Position numbers and translations under genes: made by a program. A stretch of DNA of 64,000 nt, taken from NCBI GenBank assembly GCA_000719695.1, contig JOHN01000024.1, forward strand, positions 1 through 64,000. Direction: 5' to 3'. The notes beneath the pieces are model-generated. The model was not told the DNA's origin and ran no database searches. It was given only the letters and a program-made list of their open reading frames with translations. The stretch's first letter is position 1. Every line of letters starts with the position of its first letter. Origin of the DNA: Streptomyces sp. NRRL F-6131. GTDB taxonomy: Bacteria > Actinomycetota > Actinomycetes > Streptomycetales > Streptomycetaceae. This document shows positions 17,259-25,579 of this stretch, one piece after another.

Positions 17259-17375
17259 TCAGCGGTGCGTCGCGCAGATCCGGTGCCGGCCGCGCAGCGG
17301 GCACCGGAGGGCCGAGGACACCAGGATCACCTCGAACCGGGACGCGGGGATGACGACAGCGGTGCGGTGTCGCAC
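17259..17375 (-). CDS. possible 38-residue leader peptide upstream of EF-G paralogue
   Basis: A GTG at 17375 is preceded by GAGGGAGGG at a good spacing and opens 38 codons ending at TGA 17259-17261. The peptide begins VRHRTAVVIPASR and contains a VSSALRC segment reminiscent of short Streptomyces leader peptides with SALC near the end. It lies 249 bases upstream of the EF-G paralogue on the same strand. No other gene occupies the 522-base gap (17010-17531). Evidence is a strong ribosome site and position only; it may be chance in GC-rich DNA. Confidence 0.3.
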   Translation of the reverse strand: MRHRTAVVIPASRFEVILVSSALRCPLRGRHRICATHR

Positions 17376-17531
17376 GACCGGCCCTCCCTCTGCTCGTCAC
17401 GGTGCGCACCGCCACCGGAACCACGGCGGCGCGTCTCTGGGAGCCGAGTGTAGGGAGTGAACCGCCCCCGGGTCACGCGCTTTTCGGCGCCGGTCCGCCG
17501 GCGCCCCACCGTCGCCGCGCCGCCCCGGGCC

Positions 17532-18965
17532 TCACCTCCCGACCGCCGGGGCCACCGCCACCGCCAGCCGACGCACCCCCTCCGCGAGCTCCGCCGACTC
17601 CGCGGCCGCCGCGAACCCGACCCGCAGGTGCGCGGCCGACGGCTCGGCCGGGAAGTAGCGGCGGCCGGCGTCGACCAGCACGCCGTGCGCGCGGGCCGCG
17701 TCGGCGACCGCCACGTCCGACGAACCCTCCGGCAGGCGCAGCCACAGGTGCAGCCCACCGTCCGGCAGCCGGACCGGGGTCCAGTCCGGCAGCCGCTCCG
17801 TCAGCGCGTCGGCCAGGACCCCGCAGCGCTCGCGCAACGCCGTGGCGAGGGTGCGCAGATGGCGGTCCCAGGCCGGGGTGGAGAGCAGTTCGACGGCGGC
17901 CTCCTGGAGCGGGCGGGCGACGAAGAAGTCGTCGACCTCCCGCATGCCGCGCAGCCGGCCCAGCACCGGGCCGCGCGCGACGACCGCGCCGATCCGCAGG
18001 CTCGGCGAGGCGGGCTTGGTCAGCGAGGTGACGTGGACGACGGTGCCGTCCCGGTCGTCGGCGACCAGCGGGGCCGGCACCGGGCGGCCGTGGCCGAGGT
18101 GGCGGGCGAAGTCGTCCTCGATGACGAACGCCCCGGCCGCCCGCGCGACGTCCACCACCTGCCGGCGCCGCTCCGGGGTGAGCACCGCGCCGGTCGGGTT
18201 GTGGAAGGTCGGCTGGCAGTAGAGCAGTCGGGCACCGGTCATCGCGAAGGCCTCGGCCAGCAGGTCGGGCCGCAGACCGTCCGCGTCGGCCGGGACCGGG
18301 ACGGGGCGCAGCCCGGCCGCGCGGGCGGCGGCGAGCGCACCGGGGTAGGTCGGCGACTCCACCAGGACGGGGCTGCCGGCGTCGGCGATCGCCCGGAACA
18401 GCATGGACAGCGCGCCCTGCCCGCCGCCCGTGACCAGGACGTCCTCCGGGCCGATGTCGGGGCCGATCTGCCGGGCCAGGACGGCGCGCAGCGGCGCGAG
18501 TCCGACGACGGGGGCCCGGCGCCAGGCGTCGGGCCGACGGGCGGCACGGGCGAGGGCGGCGCCGAGGGCGCGGGTGGGCTGGAGGTTCTCGTGCAGGTAG
18601 CCGCCGGCCAGGCTGATCGTGCCGGCCGGAAGGGCCGAGGGATCGAGCCCTCCGCTGGCGGTGCCCGTCGGGTCCGCGTCCGGCACGTGGGCCCGGCCTG
18701 CCAGGGCGACGGTCTGCCAGGAGGTGTCGGGCGCCCGGTCGTCCGGGCGGGAGCGGCGCACCGAGACGAAGGTGCCGCTGCCGGGCCGGGTCACCACTGC
18801 GCCCTCGGCCGCGAGTTGGGCGATGGCACGGGAGACCGTGACCGGTCCCACGCCGTGGCGGGCGATCAGGTCGCGGCTGCTGGGCAGCCGGTCCCCCGGG
18901 GCGAGCCCGGCGATCTCGCTGCGGAGGATCGCAACGAGGGCATCAGTACTGCTACCGTCAGACAT
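17532..18965 (-). CDS. MocR-type regulator (second in window)
   Basis: 477 residues. GntR winged helix at about residues 5-75 (GDRLPSSRDLIARHGVGPVTVSRAIAQ split over the HTH) and a full aminotransferase domain with PLP lysine in SLTK (within HVTSLTKPASPSLRIG). Start ATG 18965 is embedded in CATG shared with the divergent aminotransferase gene; no ribosome site precedes it, while TATTAT lies eight bases upstream, so a leaderless transcript is likely. It probably controls the divergent class V aminotransferase/MFS operon. Confidence 0.87.
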   Translation of the reverse strand: MSDGSSTDALVAILRSEIAGLAPGDRLPSSRDLIARHGVGPVTVSRAIAQLAAEGAVVTRPGSGTFVSVRRSRPDDRAPDTSWQTVALAGRAHVPDADPTGTASGGLDPSALPAGTISLAGGYLHENLQPTRALGAALARAARRPDAWRRAPVVGLAPLRAVLARQIGPDIGPEDVLVTGGGQGALSMLFRAIADAGSPVLVESPTYPGALAAARAAGLRPVPVPADADGLRPDLLAEAFAMTGARLLYCQPTFHNPTGAVLTPERRRQVVDVARAAGAFVIEDDFARHLGHGRPVPAPLVADDRDGTVVHVTSLTKPASPSLRIGAVVARGPVLGRLRGMREVDDFFVARPLQEAAVELLSTPAWDRHLRTLATALRERCGVLADALTERLPDWTPVRLPDGGLHLWLRLPEGSSDVAVADAARAHGVLVDAGRRYFPAEPSAAHLRVGFAAAAESAELAEGVRRLAVAVAPAVGR

Positions 18966-20382
18966 GGGAAATGATAATAGCGCTTTCGCATCTGGGACGG
19001 AACCGCTCCCGACCGAACCTTCCACCGCCACCGCGCCGTTGCCCGCCGGCCCCCCGGACGCCGCACCACTTGACATCACGTCACCCGGCATCACGTCACC
19101 CGACACCGCACCGCTCGACGTCGCCGCCCTGAGGGCCGACACCCCCGGCTGCGAGGCCGTGATCCACTTCAACAACGCCGGCTGCGGACTGATGGCCCGT
19201 CCGGTGCTCCGGGCCGTCGTCGAGCACCTGCAGATGGAGGCCACCATCGGCGGCTACGAGGCCTCCGCCGCCCGCGCCGCCCAGGTCGCCGACTTCCACA
19301 CCTCGGTGGCCGAGCTGCTCAACGCCGCACCGGGCACGATCGCCTTCGCGGGCAGCGCCACCCACGCCTACGCCAAGGCGCTGTCCGCGATCGACTTCCG
19401 CCCCGGCGATACCGTGCTCACCACCCGCAACGACTTCATCTCCAACCAGATCGCCTTCCTCTCCCTGCGCCGCCGCCACGGCGTGCGGATCGTGCACGCC
19501 CCGGACCGTCCGGACGGCAGCGGCGTCGACGTCGAGGCGATGGCGGCCCTGATGCGCGCCGAACGCCCCCGACTGGTCGCCGCCACCCACGTGCCCACCA
19601 ACTCCGGCCTCGTCCAGCCGATCGCCGAGATCGGCCGGCACTGCCGTGAACTCGACCTGCTCTACCTGGTCGACGTCTGCCAGTCGGTCGGACAGTTCGA
19701 GCTCGACGTCGAGCGGATCGGCTGCGACCTGCTCACCGCGACCTGCCGCAAGTTCCTGCGCGGGCCCCGGGGTTCGGGCTTCCTGTACGTCTCCGAACGG
19801 GTCCTGGGGGCCGGGTACGAGCCGCTGTTCATCGACATGTACGGCGCGCGGTGGACGGCGCCCGGCGAGTACCGGCCGGTCGACACGGCGGCCCGGTTCG
19901 AGGAGTGGGAGTTCCCGTACGCGACGGTGCTCGGCTGCGCGGCCGCCGTGCGCTACGCACTGCGGGTCGGACCGGCCGCGATCGCCCGGCGGACCCCGGC
20001 CCTCGCCGCCCTGCTGCGCGAGCGGCTCGCCGAACTGCCCGGCGTCCGGCTGCTCGACGGCGGCCCCGCGCCCGCCGCGCTGGTCACCCTGGCGGTGCAG
20101 GGCTGGCAGGCCGAGCCGTTCAAGGCGGCGTTGGACGCGCAGGCCGTCAACTCGGCGCTGAGCTTCCGGGAGTTCGCACAGTTCGACTTCGCCGACAAGG
20201 AGGTGGACTGGTGCCTGCGGCTGTCGCCGCACTACTACAACACCGAGGAGGAGATCGAGGAGGTGGCGGACGCCGTCGGACGGCTGGTCCGGCTCGGCCC
20301 ACGGGGCACAGCGGGTGCTCCGGTGACTCCGATCGCTCCGGTCACTGCGGTCACCCGCCCGGGGCGGGAGGCCGACCGGTGA
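18964..20382 (+). CDS. class V PLP aminotransferase / cysteine-desulfurase-like
   Basis: Up to 472 residues. From about residue 56 on the protein is a class V aminotransferase: HFNNAGCG, VDVCQSVGQ (PLP-binding Asp) and the Schiff-base lysine in CRKFLRG (Lys263). The first 50 residues are low complexity and include a repeated ITSPG/ITSPD; the ATG at 18964 may not be the true start because a GATAAT -10 lies inside it (18973-18978), which would require a later start such as TTG 19039. The gene overlaps the MFS gene by four bases (GTGA), so they form an operon. Reaction unknown: desulfurase, epimerase or lyase on an amino acid. Confidence 0.82.
   Translation: MGNDNSAFASGTEPLPTEPSTATAPLPAGPPDAAPLDITSPGITSPDTAPLDVAALRADTPGCEAVIHFNNAGCGLMARPVLRAVVEHLQMEATIGGYEASAARAAQVADFHTSVAELLNAAPGTIAFAGSATHAYAKALSAIDFRPGDTVLTTRNDFISNQIAFLSLRRRHGVRIVHAPDRPDGSGVDVEAMAALMRAERPRLVAATHVPTNSGLVQPIAEIGRHCRELDLLYLVDVCQSVGQFELDVERIGCDLLTATCRKFLRGPRGSGFLYVSERVLGAGYEPLFIDMYGARWTAPGEYRPVDTAARFEEWEFPYATVLGCAAAVRYALRVGPAAIARRTPALAALLRERLAELPGVRLLDGGPAPAALVTLAVQGWQAEPFKAALDAQAVNSALSFREFAQFDFADKEVDWCLRLSPHYYNTEEEIEEVADAVGRLVRLGPRGTAGAPVTPIAPVTAVTRPGREADR
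18973..18979. promoter_or_regulatory. overlapping divergent -10 boxes
   Basis: GATAAT on the plus strand (18973-18978) and TATTAT on the minus strand (18974-18979) overlap almost completely in an AT island of about 14 bases. They would serve the aminotransferase operon and the MocR gene respectively, making initiation at the two genes mutually exclusive. Confidence 0.45.
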
Positions 20383-21722
20383 CCGGCGCTCCTCCCCTCG
20401 CCACCGGCGGACCGTCCGAGGCGCCCGCCGCACCACCGGCCGAGGACGGGCCGGCAGCGACCGCAAGCCTCTGGCACAACCGCGACTTCCTGTGGTTCTG
20501 GTTCGGCGAGACGGTCTCCCTGCTCGGCACCCAGATCACCAACCTCGCCCTGCCGCTGACCGCCATCAACGCCTTCGGCGCCACCGACGAGCAGGTCGGA
20601 CTGCTCCGCTTCCTCCAGCTCGTCCCGTACCTCGGGCTCGCCCTGCTGATCGGCGTCTGGAGCGACCGGATGCGCCGCCGTCCCGTCATGCTCGGCGCCG
20701 ACCTCGTCCGGCTGGTCCTGCTCGCCCTGGTCCCGCTGCTCTCCTGGTGGCACCTGCTGAACCTGCCGGTCCTCCTGGTGATCGCCTGCGCGGTCGGCAT
20801 CGCCTCGGTGGCGTTCGACGTCAGCTGGATGTCGTACGTACCGGTGCTGGTGCGCGGGCAGGAGCGCTACGTCGAGGCGAGCGCCCGGATGGGTGCCAGC
20901 AGTTCGGCGGCCGAGGTGGCGGGGCCGGGACTGGCCGGCGTCCTGGTGTCGGCGCTCACCGCGCCGGTGGCCCTGCTGGTCGACGCCTGCTCGTACGCGG
21001 TGTCCCTGGTCTCGCTGCTGCTGATCCGCACCCGCGAGCCGCGCCCCGCACCGGCCGCCGAACGGCACCTGCGCACCGAACTGCGGGACGGCCTGGGCTG
21101 GGTGCTGGGCGACAGCGTGCTGCGGGCGCTCGCGCTGATCGGCTTCTGCTGCAACTTCTCCATGGTCACGGTGTGGACGATGTTCCTGCTCCACGGCACC
21201 CACGACCTCCATCTGAGCTCGACCGCCCTCGGCGGGGTGCTCGCCACCGCCTCCGTGGGCGGGCTGGTCGGGGCGCTGATCTCGCGGCGGGTGATCGACC
21301 GCTTCCCGCTCGGCCGGGTCTACCTCGTCGCGCAGTCCGCACTCCTCCTCGGTCCGGTCCTGCTCGCGGTGGCCGGGGGTCCGCGCCCGGTGGTGCTCGC
21401 CTGCTGCGTGCTCTCCTTCTTCACCAGCTACCTCGGCCTGGGCGTGGCCGGGGTGATCATCGTCAGCCTGCGCCAGTCGTTGACGCCCCGGTCGATGATG
21501 GGCCGGATGACGGCGGCCTTCCGCACCCTGCTGTTCGGCGGCGGCGCGCTGGGCGGTCTCACCGCCGGGCTGCTGGCGGGGTGGATCGGCCCGGGGAAAG
21601 CGCTCCGGGTGGCCGCGGCCGGGTCGGCGCTGGTGGTGATCGGACTGGCCCTCTCCCCCGTGGTGCGGCTGCGGTCGCTGCCGGTCCTCCCGGCGGACGA
21701 CCCGGCGCCGTCACCGTCCTGA
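20379..21722 (+). CDS. MFS transporter (enterobactin-exporter-like)
   Basis: 447 residues, GTG start coupled to the upstream aminotransferase stop (GTGA at 20379-20382). About twelve transmembrane helices begin after a 30-residue Ala/Pro-rich N-terminus (ASLWHNRDFLWFWFGETVSLLG). The motif GVWSDRMRRRP in the loop between helices 2 and 3 is the MFS motif A. This layout matches DHA3-type exporters. With the aminotransferase it probably forms a modify-and-export unit regulated by the divergent MocR protein. Substrate unknown. Confidence 0.88.
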   Translation: MTGAPPLATGGPSEAPAAPPAEDGPAATASLWHNRDFLWFWFGETVSLLGTQITNLALPLTAINAFGATDEQVGLLRFLQLVPYLGLALLIGVWSDRMRRRPVMLGADLVRLVLLALVPLLSWWHLLNLPVLLVIACAVGIASVAFDVSWMSYVPVLVRGQERYVEASARMGASSSAAEVAGPGLAGVLVSALTAPVALLVDACSYAVSLVSLLLIRTREPRPAPAAERHLRTELRDGLGWVLGDSVLRALALIGFCCNFSMVTVWTMFLLHGTHDLHLSSTALGGVLATASVGGLVGALISRRVIDRFPLGRVYLVAQSALLLGPVLLAVAGGPRPVVLACCVLSFFTSYLGLGVAGVIIVSLRQSLTPRSMMGRMTAAFRTLLFGGGALGGLTAGLLAGWIGPGKALRVAAAGSALVVIGLALSPVVRLRSLPVLPADDPAPSPS

Positions 21723-21740
21723 CGGTGGCCCGGTCGACGG

Positions 21741-22892
21741 TCAGGACGGTTCCGAGGCCGAAGCCGCGGCCGGTGACGGTGACGGTGACGGTTCCGGAGC
21801 CGACTCCGGGAGCGGGCTCGGCGTCGGGGCCCCGGTGGCGCAGACGGTGCCCCGGGCGTCGACGATCGCGCAGGCCCTGGCGTCCGCCGGGCCGGTGGAC
21901 CGGACCATCTGGGTGTGCGCGGTGCGGCCGGTCTGCTGGCGGTACTCCTCCTGGTCCGGCGGGGTGCCTTCGCGGCCGAACACCTGGACGCGGTCGCCCG
22001 GGGAACTCCCCGACATCCTGGCCCAGGCGGCCTGGCACCCGGGGCTGAAGCGCAGTTCGACGTGGACGCCGAAATCCCGGCCCTGGGCCGTGGTGACGGC
22101 GTCGTGCTGGCAGACCGTGCTGTTGGGCTCGACATGGAGACAGCCGACGGCCCGACAGGAGGCAAGGGCCGTGGGGGTGGCGGTGGCGGCGGCCGGGGCC
22201 GTGACGGCGGGCGGGGCCTGCGGGGGCGTCGGCCGGGCACCGTCCGACCGGTCGGCCGTCGCCGAACCGAGCAGCTGATGGACGAGGAGCCCGCCCGCGA
22301 CCACCCCGACCAGGGCGGCCACGGCCCCGGCCCCGGCTGTCCAGGCCACTCGGTGTCGACTCCGCTCCCGCTCGGGAGCAGAAACGGGAGCAGGAACGGG
22401 AGCGGGAACGGGAGCGGGAGCGGGGCCGGCACCGGGAGCAGCAGCGGGCGCGGGCAGCAGCCCGACGGTCGGGACGGCGGCCGCCGCCGGCACCGGGGCG
22501 TCACCGTCGTCACCCCCGACCTCGGCAGACGGACCGTCGGCGTCCGCACCACCGCCGCCCGAGGCGTCCACGCCGCCCCCGCCGCCCCCGGCACGGAGCT
22601 CACCGTCCACCCGCGCCCGCAGCGCGAGCGCCTGGGCGAGGTCCTCCTCGGCCAGGCGGTAGCAGGACCACAACGCGCGGACCGCCGCCTCCGGGGCCGG
22701 GTGGCGCCCGTCCGGACTCTCGTAGCGGGACACCGTGGTCTGGGCGATGCCGAGCCGTCGGGCCACCGTCTTCTGCGGCACGTCGCCCGCCCGGGCCCGC
22801 CACTCGCGCAGCGTCCGTGCCAGTTCCGCCCGCGGCGACGGCGTCGTCCCGCCGCCGTCCGCCCCCGGTCCGATGGCCCCGCTCTCCGGCAT
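21741..22892 (-). CDS. XRE-type HTH, single TM, DUF2690 protein
   Basis: 383 residues from ATG 22892 (AGCGGAGCGG before it). Residues about 22-80 form a Cro/C1 HTH (VPQKTVARRLGIAQTTVSRYE). An Ala/Pro-rich linker built on PAPVPAPVPAP leads to a membrane helix (AWTAGAGAVAALVGVVAGGLL), then an external domain with CRAVGCLHVEPNSTVC, matching DUF2690. Such proteins are membrane-tethered DNA-binding regulators of unknown signal. The C-terminus is Ser/Pro-rich. Its gene converges on the MFS gene 18 bases away. The linker DNA (22365-22442) is a hexamer-based repeat likely to vary in length. Confidence 0.84.
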   Translation of the reverse strand: MPESGAIGPGADGGGTTPSPRAELARTLREWRARAGDVPQKTVARRLGIAQTTVSRYESPDGRHPAPEAAVRALWSCYRLAEEDLAQALALRARVDGELRAGGGGGGVDASGGGGADADGPSAEVGGDDGDAPVPAAAAVPTVGLLPAPAAAPGAGPAPAPVPAPVPAPVSAPERERSRHRVAWTAGAGAVAALVGVVAGGLLVHQLLGSATADRSDGARPTPPQAPPAVTAPAAATATPTALASCRAVGCLHVEPNSTVCQHDAVTTAQGRDFGVHVELRFSPGCQAAWARMSGSSPGDRVQVFGREGTPPDQEEYRQQTGRTAHTQMVRSTGPADARACAIVDARGTVCATGAPTPSPLPESAPEPSPSPSPAAASASEPS

Positions 22893-23120
22893 CCGTCCGC
22901 TCCGCTCTTCTCGGTCTGTGCATATCCGCAGCTCAGCGCGGTGCATACCCCGGCCGCATACGAATGAGTAACCACCTGGTCGCGCAGCGTAGGAGTCGGC
23001 GGCCCGGCCGTGCAACGCTGATGACCGCCGGTGAGGACACCCGGCGAATCCCGATCCCTCCCGTACCCGGGGCGACGCATGCCGTCCGGGGTCACAGGAA
23101 TGCACCCGAAGGAGTCATCG

Positions 23121-23825
23121 ATGCACACGACCCGTCACCTCACGCTCACGACGCTCAAGCAGCGTGCGGGCCGCACCGTCGCCCTCGCCGCGCTGACGGC
23201 GGCCGCGTTCACCGGAAGCGGCGTCGCCGACGCGCTCGCCCTCCCGACCGCGCCGGTCGCGACCACCTCGGTCGTCACCGCCGCCGACAACCACACCGCC
23301 GCCGGCACCGCCGCCGACACCGGCACGGGAGCCGACGCCCTGCGCGCCGGGGCGGCCGCGCCGGCGGCGGCCACGCTGCGGGACCGGATCGTGGCGGCGG
23401 CGCGCGGCCAGATCGGGGTCACCGAGAGCAGCCAGGCCTGCCAGAAGTTCCTCACCGGCAAGGGCCAGACCTGCGGCAACACCTCCTGGTGCGCGGCGTT
23501 CGCCGAGTGGGCCTGGCGGCACGCCGGGGTGAAGAACGGCCCGACCACGCTGCTCGCCCGGGGCGTCGGCAAGTGGGGACAGGACCACCACCTGTTCCAC
23601 ACCGGCTCGCCGAAGCCCGGTGACCTCGTCGTCTACGGCCCGCCCGCGAACGCGCGGGGCGGCCACGTGGGCGTGGTGGTCTCGGTGAACCGGGACGGCA
23701 CGCTGGACACCGTCGAGGGCAACGTCAGCAACAAGGTGACCCACCGCCACATCAACCCGCGCACCGCGACGGGCGGCACGAAGAACTGGAAGATCTCCGG
23801 CTACGTGACCCCGCCCGGCGCCTGA
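23121..23825 (+). CDS. secreted CHAP-domain amidase/endopeptidase
   Basis: 234 residues, ATG at 23121 behind GAAGGAG. Signal peptide with a long N-region (cleavage near ALA at about 50). The C-terminal CHAP domain has Cys124 in NTSWCAAFAEW and His182 in GGHVGVVVSV, the catalytic pair, followed by VEGNVSNKV. Such enzymes cut peptidoglycan stem peptides or cross-bridges during growth or sporulation. The gene diverges from the DUF2690 regulator across a 228-base gap. Confidence 0.87.
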   Translation: MHTTRHLTLTTLKQRAGRTVALAALTAAAFTGSGVADALALPTAPVATTSVVTAADNHTAAGTAADTGTGADALRAGAAAPAAATLRDRIVAAARGQIGVTESSQACQKFLTGKGQTCGNTSWCAAFAEWAWRHAGVKNGPTTLLARGVGKWGQDHHLFHTGSPKPGDLVVYGPPANARGGHVGVVVSVNRDGTLDTVEGNVSNKVTHRHINPRTATGGTKNWKISGYVTPPGA

Positions 23826-23924
23826 TCCCGACGCCGGCCCGCCCCCGGCCGGCTCCGCGCCCCCGGCCCGGTGCCGCCCCGCCCACCCCGGGCGGGCGCG
23901 GCCCCGGGCCGGGGGCGTTCAGCG

Positions 23925-23988
23925 CGTCACCGTCTCACCTCGTCACCGTCTCACCTCGTCACCGCCTCACCTCGTCGCCGTGTCATGT
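23925..23988. repeat. 16-bp tandem repeat after the CHAP gene
   Basis: Units CGTCACCGTCTCACCT at 23925-23940 and 23941-23956 are identical; 23957-23972 has one change and 23973-23988 is a diverged fourth copy. It lies in the gap before the small membrane protein, within any upstream-extended reading of that gene. Confidence 0.9.
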
Positions 23989-24074
23989 CACAGGCGGCGC
24001 CCGGAACCGCCCGGGGGCCGCCGCGCGTCGGAGGACGTGTAAGCGGGGTCGGGGGATTCGGGGAGGCCGTCGAG

Positions 24075-24386
24075 GTGTTGATCCTGCTCGTCCTGTACGT
24101 CGCCGGTGTCGGCCTGGTCCTGATGGGCGTCGAGAAGCTGCACACCGCCGTACCGACCTGCTACGGCCAGCCGATGTCGCCCGGAGACATCTGCCGCGCC
24201 CGGGTGAAGGGCTCGTTCGGCGAAGGCATGCCGGAGCCCCACGACACCACCTACCGGGAGCAGCTGGACGGCCTGACCAGCGGCGGCTGGACCGCGATCG
24301 TGGTCGGCGTGGTCCTGCTGACGCTCGCGGTCGTGATCACGATCTCCTGGACCGTCACCGCCGCGCGGGAGGAACGGACCCCCTGA
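24075..24386 (+). CDS. small two-helix membrane protein, unknown
   Basis: 103 residues from GTG 24075, preceded by GGGGAGG at eight bases; an alternative ATG at 23985 has no ribosome site and would translate the tandem repeat. Two transmembrane helices (residues 1-19 and about 72-93) flank a loop containing CYGQPMSPGDICRARVKG, with two cysteines that could form a disulfide outside the membrane. Resembles small actinobacterial membrane proteins of unknown function. Confidence 0.65.
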   Translation: MLILLVLYVAGVGLVLMGVEKLHTAVPTCYGQPMSPGDICRARVKGSFGEGMPEPHDTTYREQLDGLTSGGWTAIVVGVVLLTLAVVITISWTVTAAREERTP

Positions 24387-24387
24387 A

Positions 24388-24427
24388 GCCCGTCCCCCTC
24401 GGGCACGAGGCCCCGAGGAGGACGGGC
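24388..24427. terminator. bidirectional terminator between convergent genes
   Basis: GCCCGTCC-C-CCTCGGG pairs with CCCGAGG-A-GGACGGGC, one internal mismatch, eight-base loop. It fills the 47-base gap between the converging small membrane protein and spherulin-4-like genes. Confidence 0.8.
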
Positions 24428-24433
24428 GGCCCG

Positions 24434-25333
24434 TCAGCCCTTGCCGGCCGCGTACGCGGTCTCGGCGGTGAAGCCCCAGCCCGGGGCGGCGTCCCAGGGG
24501 ACCACCAGCGCGTCGTCGGTGGCGTAGACGTAGCCGGCGCCCCGCAGGTAGGCGGCGTCGAGCGTGGTGCGCATCGCGGCCGGGTCCGGGGTGTCGTACA
24601 CCAGGTGCCAGAAGGCCGTGCCGCTGGCGTCGAAGGCCGCGCCGGAGTAGTAGCCCGCAGTGGGGTTGAAGACGTTGCCGCCCAGCCAGGCGTCGGTGTA
24701 GTCGGCGTACTCGCCCTCGAAGGTCACGAAGACGTCGGCCGTGCGGTGGCCGGGTTCCAGGTAGCAGTCCTCGACGGCGGTGCCGGGATTGTTCACGACC
24801 AGGTCCTGGGCCTGCGGTGCGACGGCGTAGACGGCGTCCTGGACGTACCGGCGCAGTTCCGCGTAGTAGTCGCGGGCGCTGTTGCCGGGGCCGCAGTCGC
24901 GGCCGGTCTGGTCGAAGAAGATGCCGTCGACGTGCAGCCGGTGGTCGGCGGTCCTGAGGTAGTTGTCGACGGCCGCCCGGACCACGGACCGCGGCAGGGA
25001 GCCGTGGCCCGTGTCGACGTAGCCCAGGACGCGGGTGCGGGTGCCGTGCGCGGTGACACCGGCGCGGAGCGCGTCGGCCTGCGCCTGCCAGGCGGCGTCG
25101 AAGGGCGCGTAGCCGTTGGACGGGTTGAGGACGACGATCGACGGCGCCGGGCGGGCGGCCGCCACCGCGGTCAGCATGGGCTCGCCGGGCAGCACGTAGG
25201 CGGGCACAGCGACCTCCAGACCGCGGGGTCTGTCGGCGGCCGCCGCGTCGGCCCCGCTGGGGGAGGCCAGCGCGGCGGCGGCGAGTGCCACGCCGGCCAG
25301 CAGGACGGGCAGGGTCTTGGTGAACGAACGCAT
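24434..25333 (-). CDS. secreted spherulin-4-like / GH114-type glycosidase
   Basis: 299 residues, ATG 25333 after GAGGGACC. Signal peptide MRSFTKTLPVLLAGVALAAA with cleavage near ADA at about 30. The barrel domain has SIVVLNPSNGYAP, VLGYVDTGHG and GIFFDQT, the sequence pattern of spherulation-specific family 4 and endo-alpha-1,4-polygalactosaminidase (GH114) relatives; FFDQT and DVFVTFEGEY supply acidic candidates for catalysis. Probably an extracellular glycosidase on galactosaminoglycan-like polymers. Substrate is inferred from family only. Confidence 0.8.
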   Translation of the reverse strand: MRSFTKTLPVLLAGVALAAAALASPSGADAAAADRPRGLEVAVPAYVLPGEPMLTAVAAARPAPSIVVLNPSNGYAPFDAAWQAQADALRAGVTAHGTRTRVLGYVDTGHGSLPRSVVRAAVDNYLRTADHRLHVDGIFFDQTGRDCGPGNSARDYYAELRRYVQDAVYAVAPQAQDLVVNNPGTAVEDCYLEPGHRTADVFVTFEGEYADYTDAWLGGNVFNPTAGYYSGAAFDASGTAFWHLVYDTPDPAAMRTTLDAAYLRGAGYVYATDDALVVPWDAAPGWGFTAETAYAAGKG

Positions 25334-25579
25334 CGGGTCCCTCGGCTCGCAGAAGACAGAATCCGGGAGTCGGAGGGTGGCTCCCCCGCGGTGCCCGGGC
25401 ACGGCTGACCCGCGCCCTCCCCCTCCGCCCGGCCCGGCCGGGCCGGGCCGGGCGCCCCCATTCCTACCGGTCCGATCCGCTCTTGGTGGCCAACTTCGCA
25501 TGAACACAAGGAAGTTCGCGCAAGCACCGATATCGCTCGGGGACGGACGACGCCGCTCCTCCACCGCGGCTGCCGCCGA

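Noticed and set aside
14601..17453. A 950-codon open frame antisense to the EF-G paralogue
   Set aside because: Antisense shadow caused by high GC; the opposite strand has all EF-G motifs.
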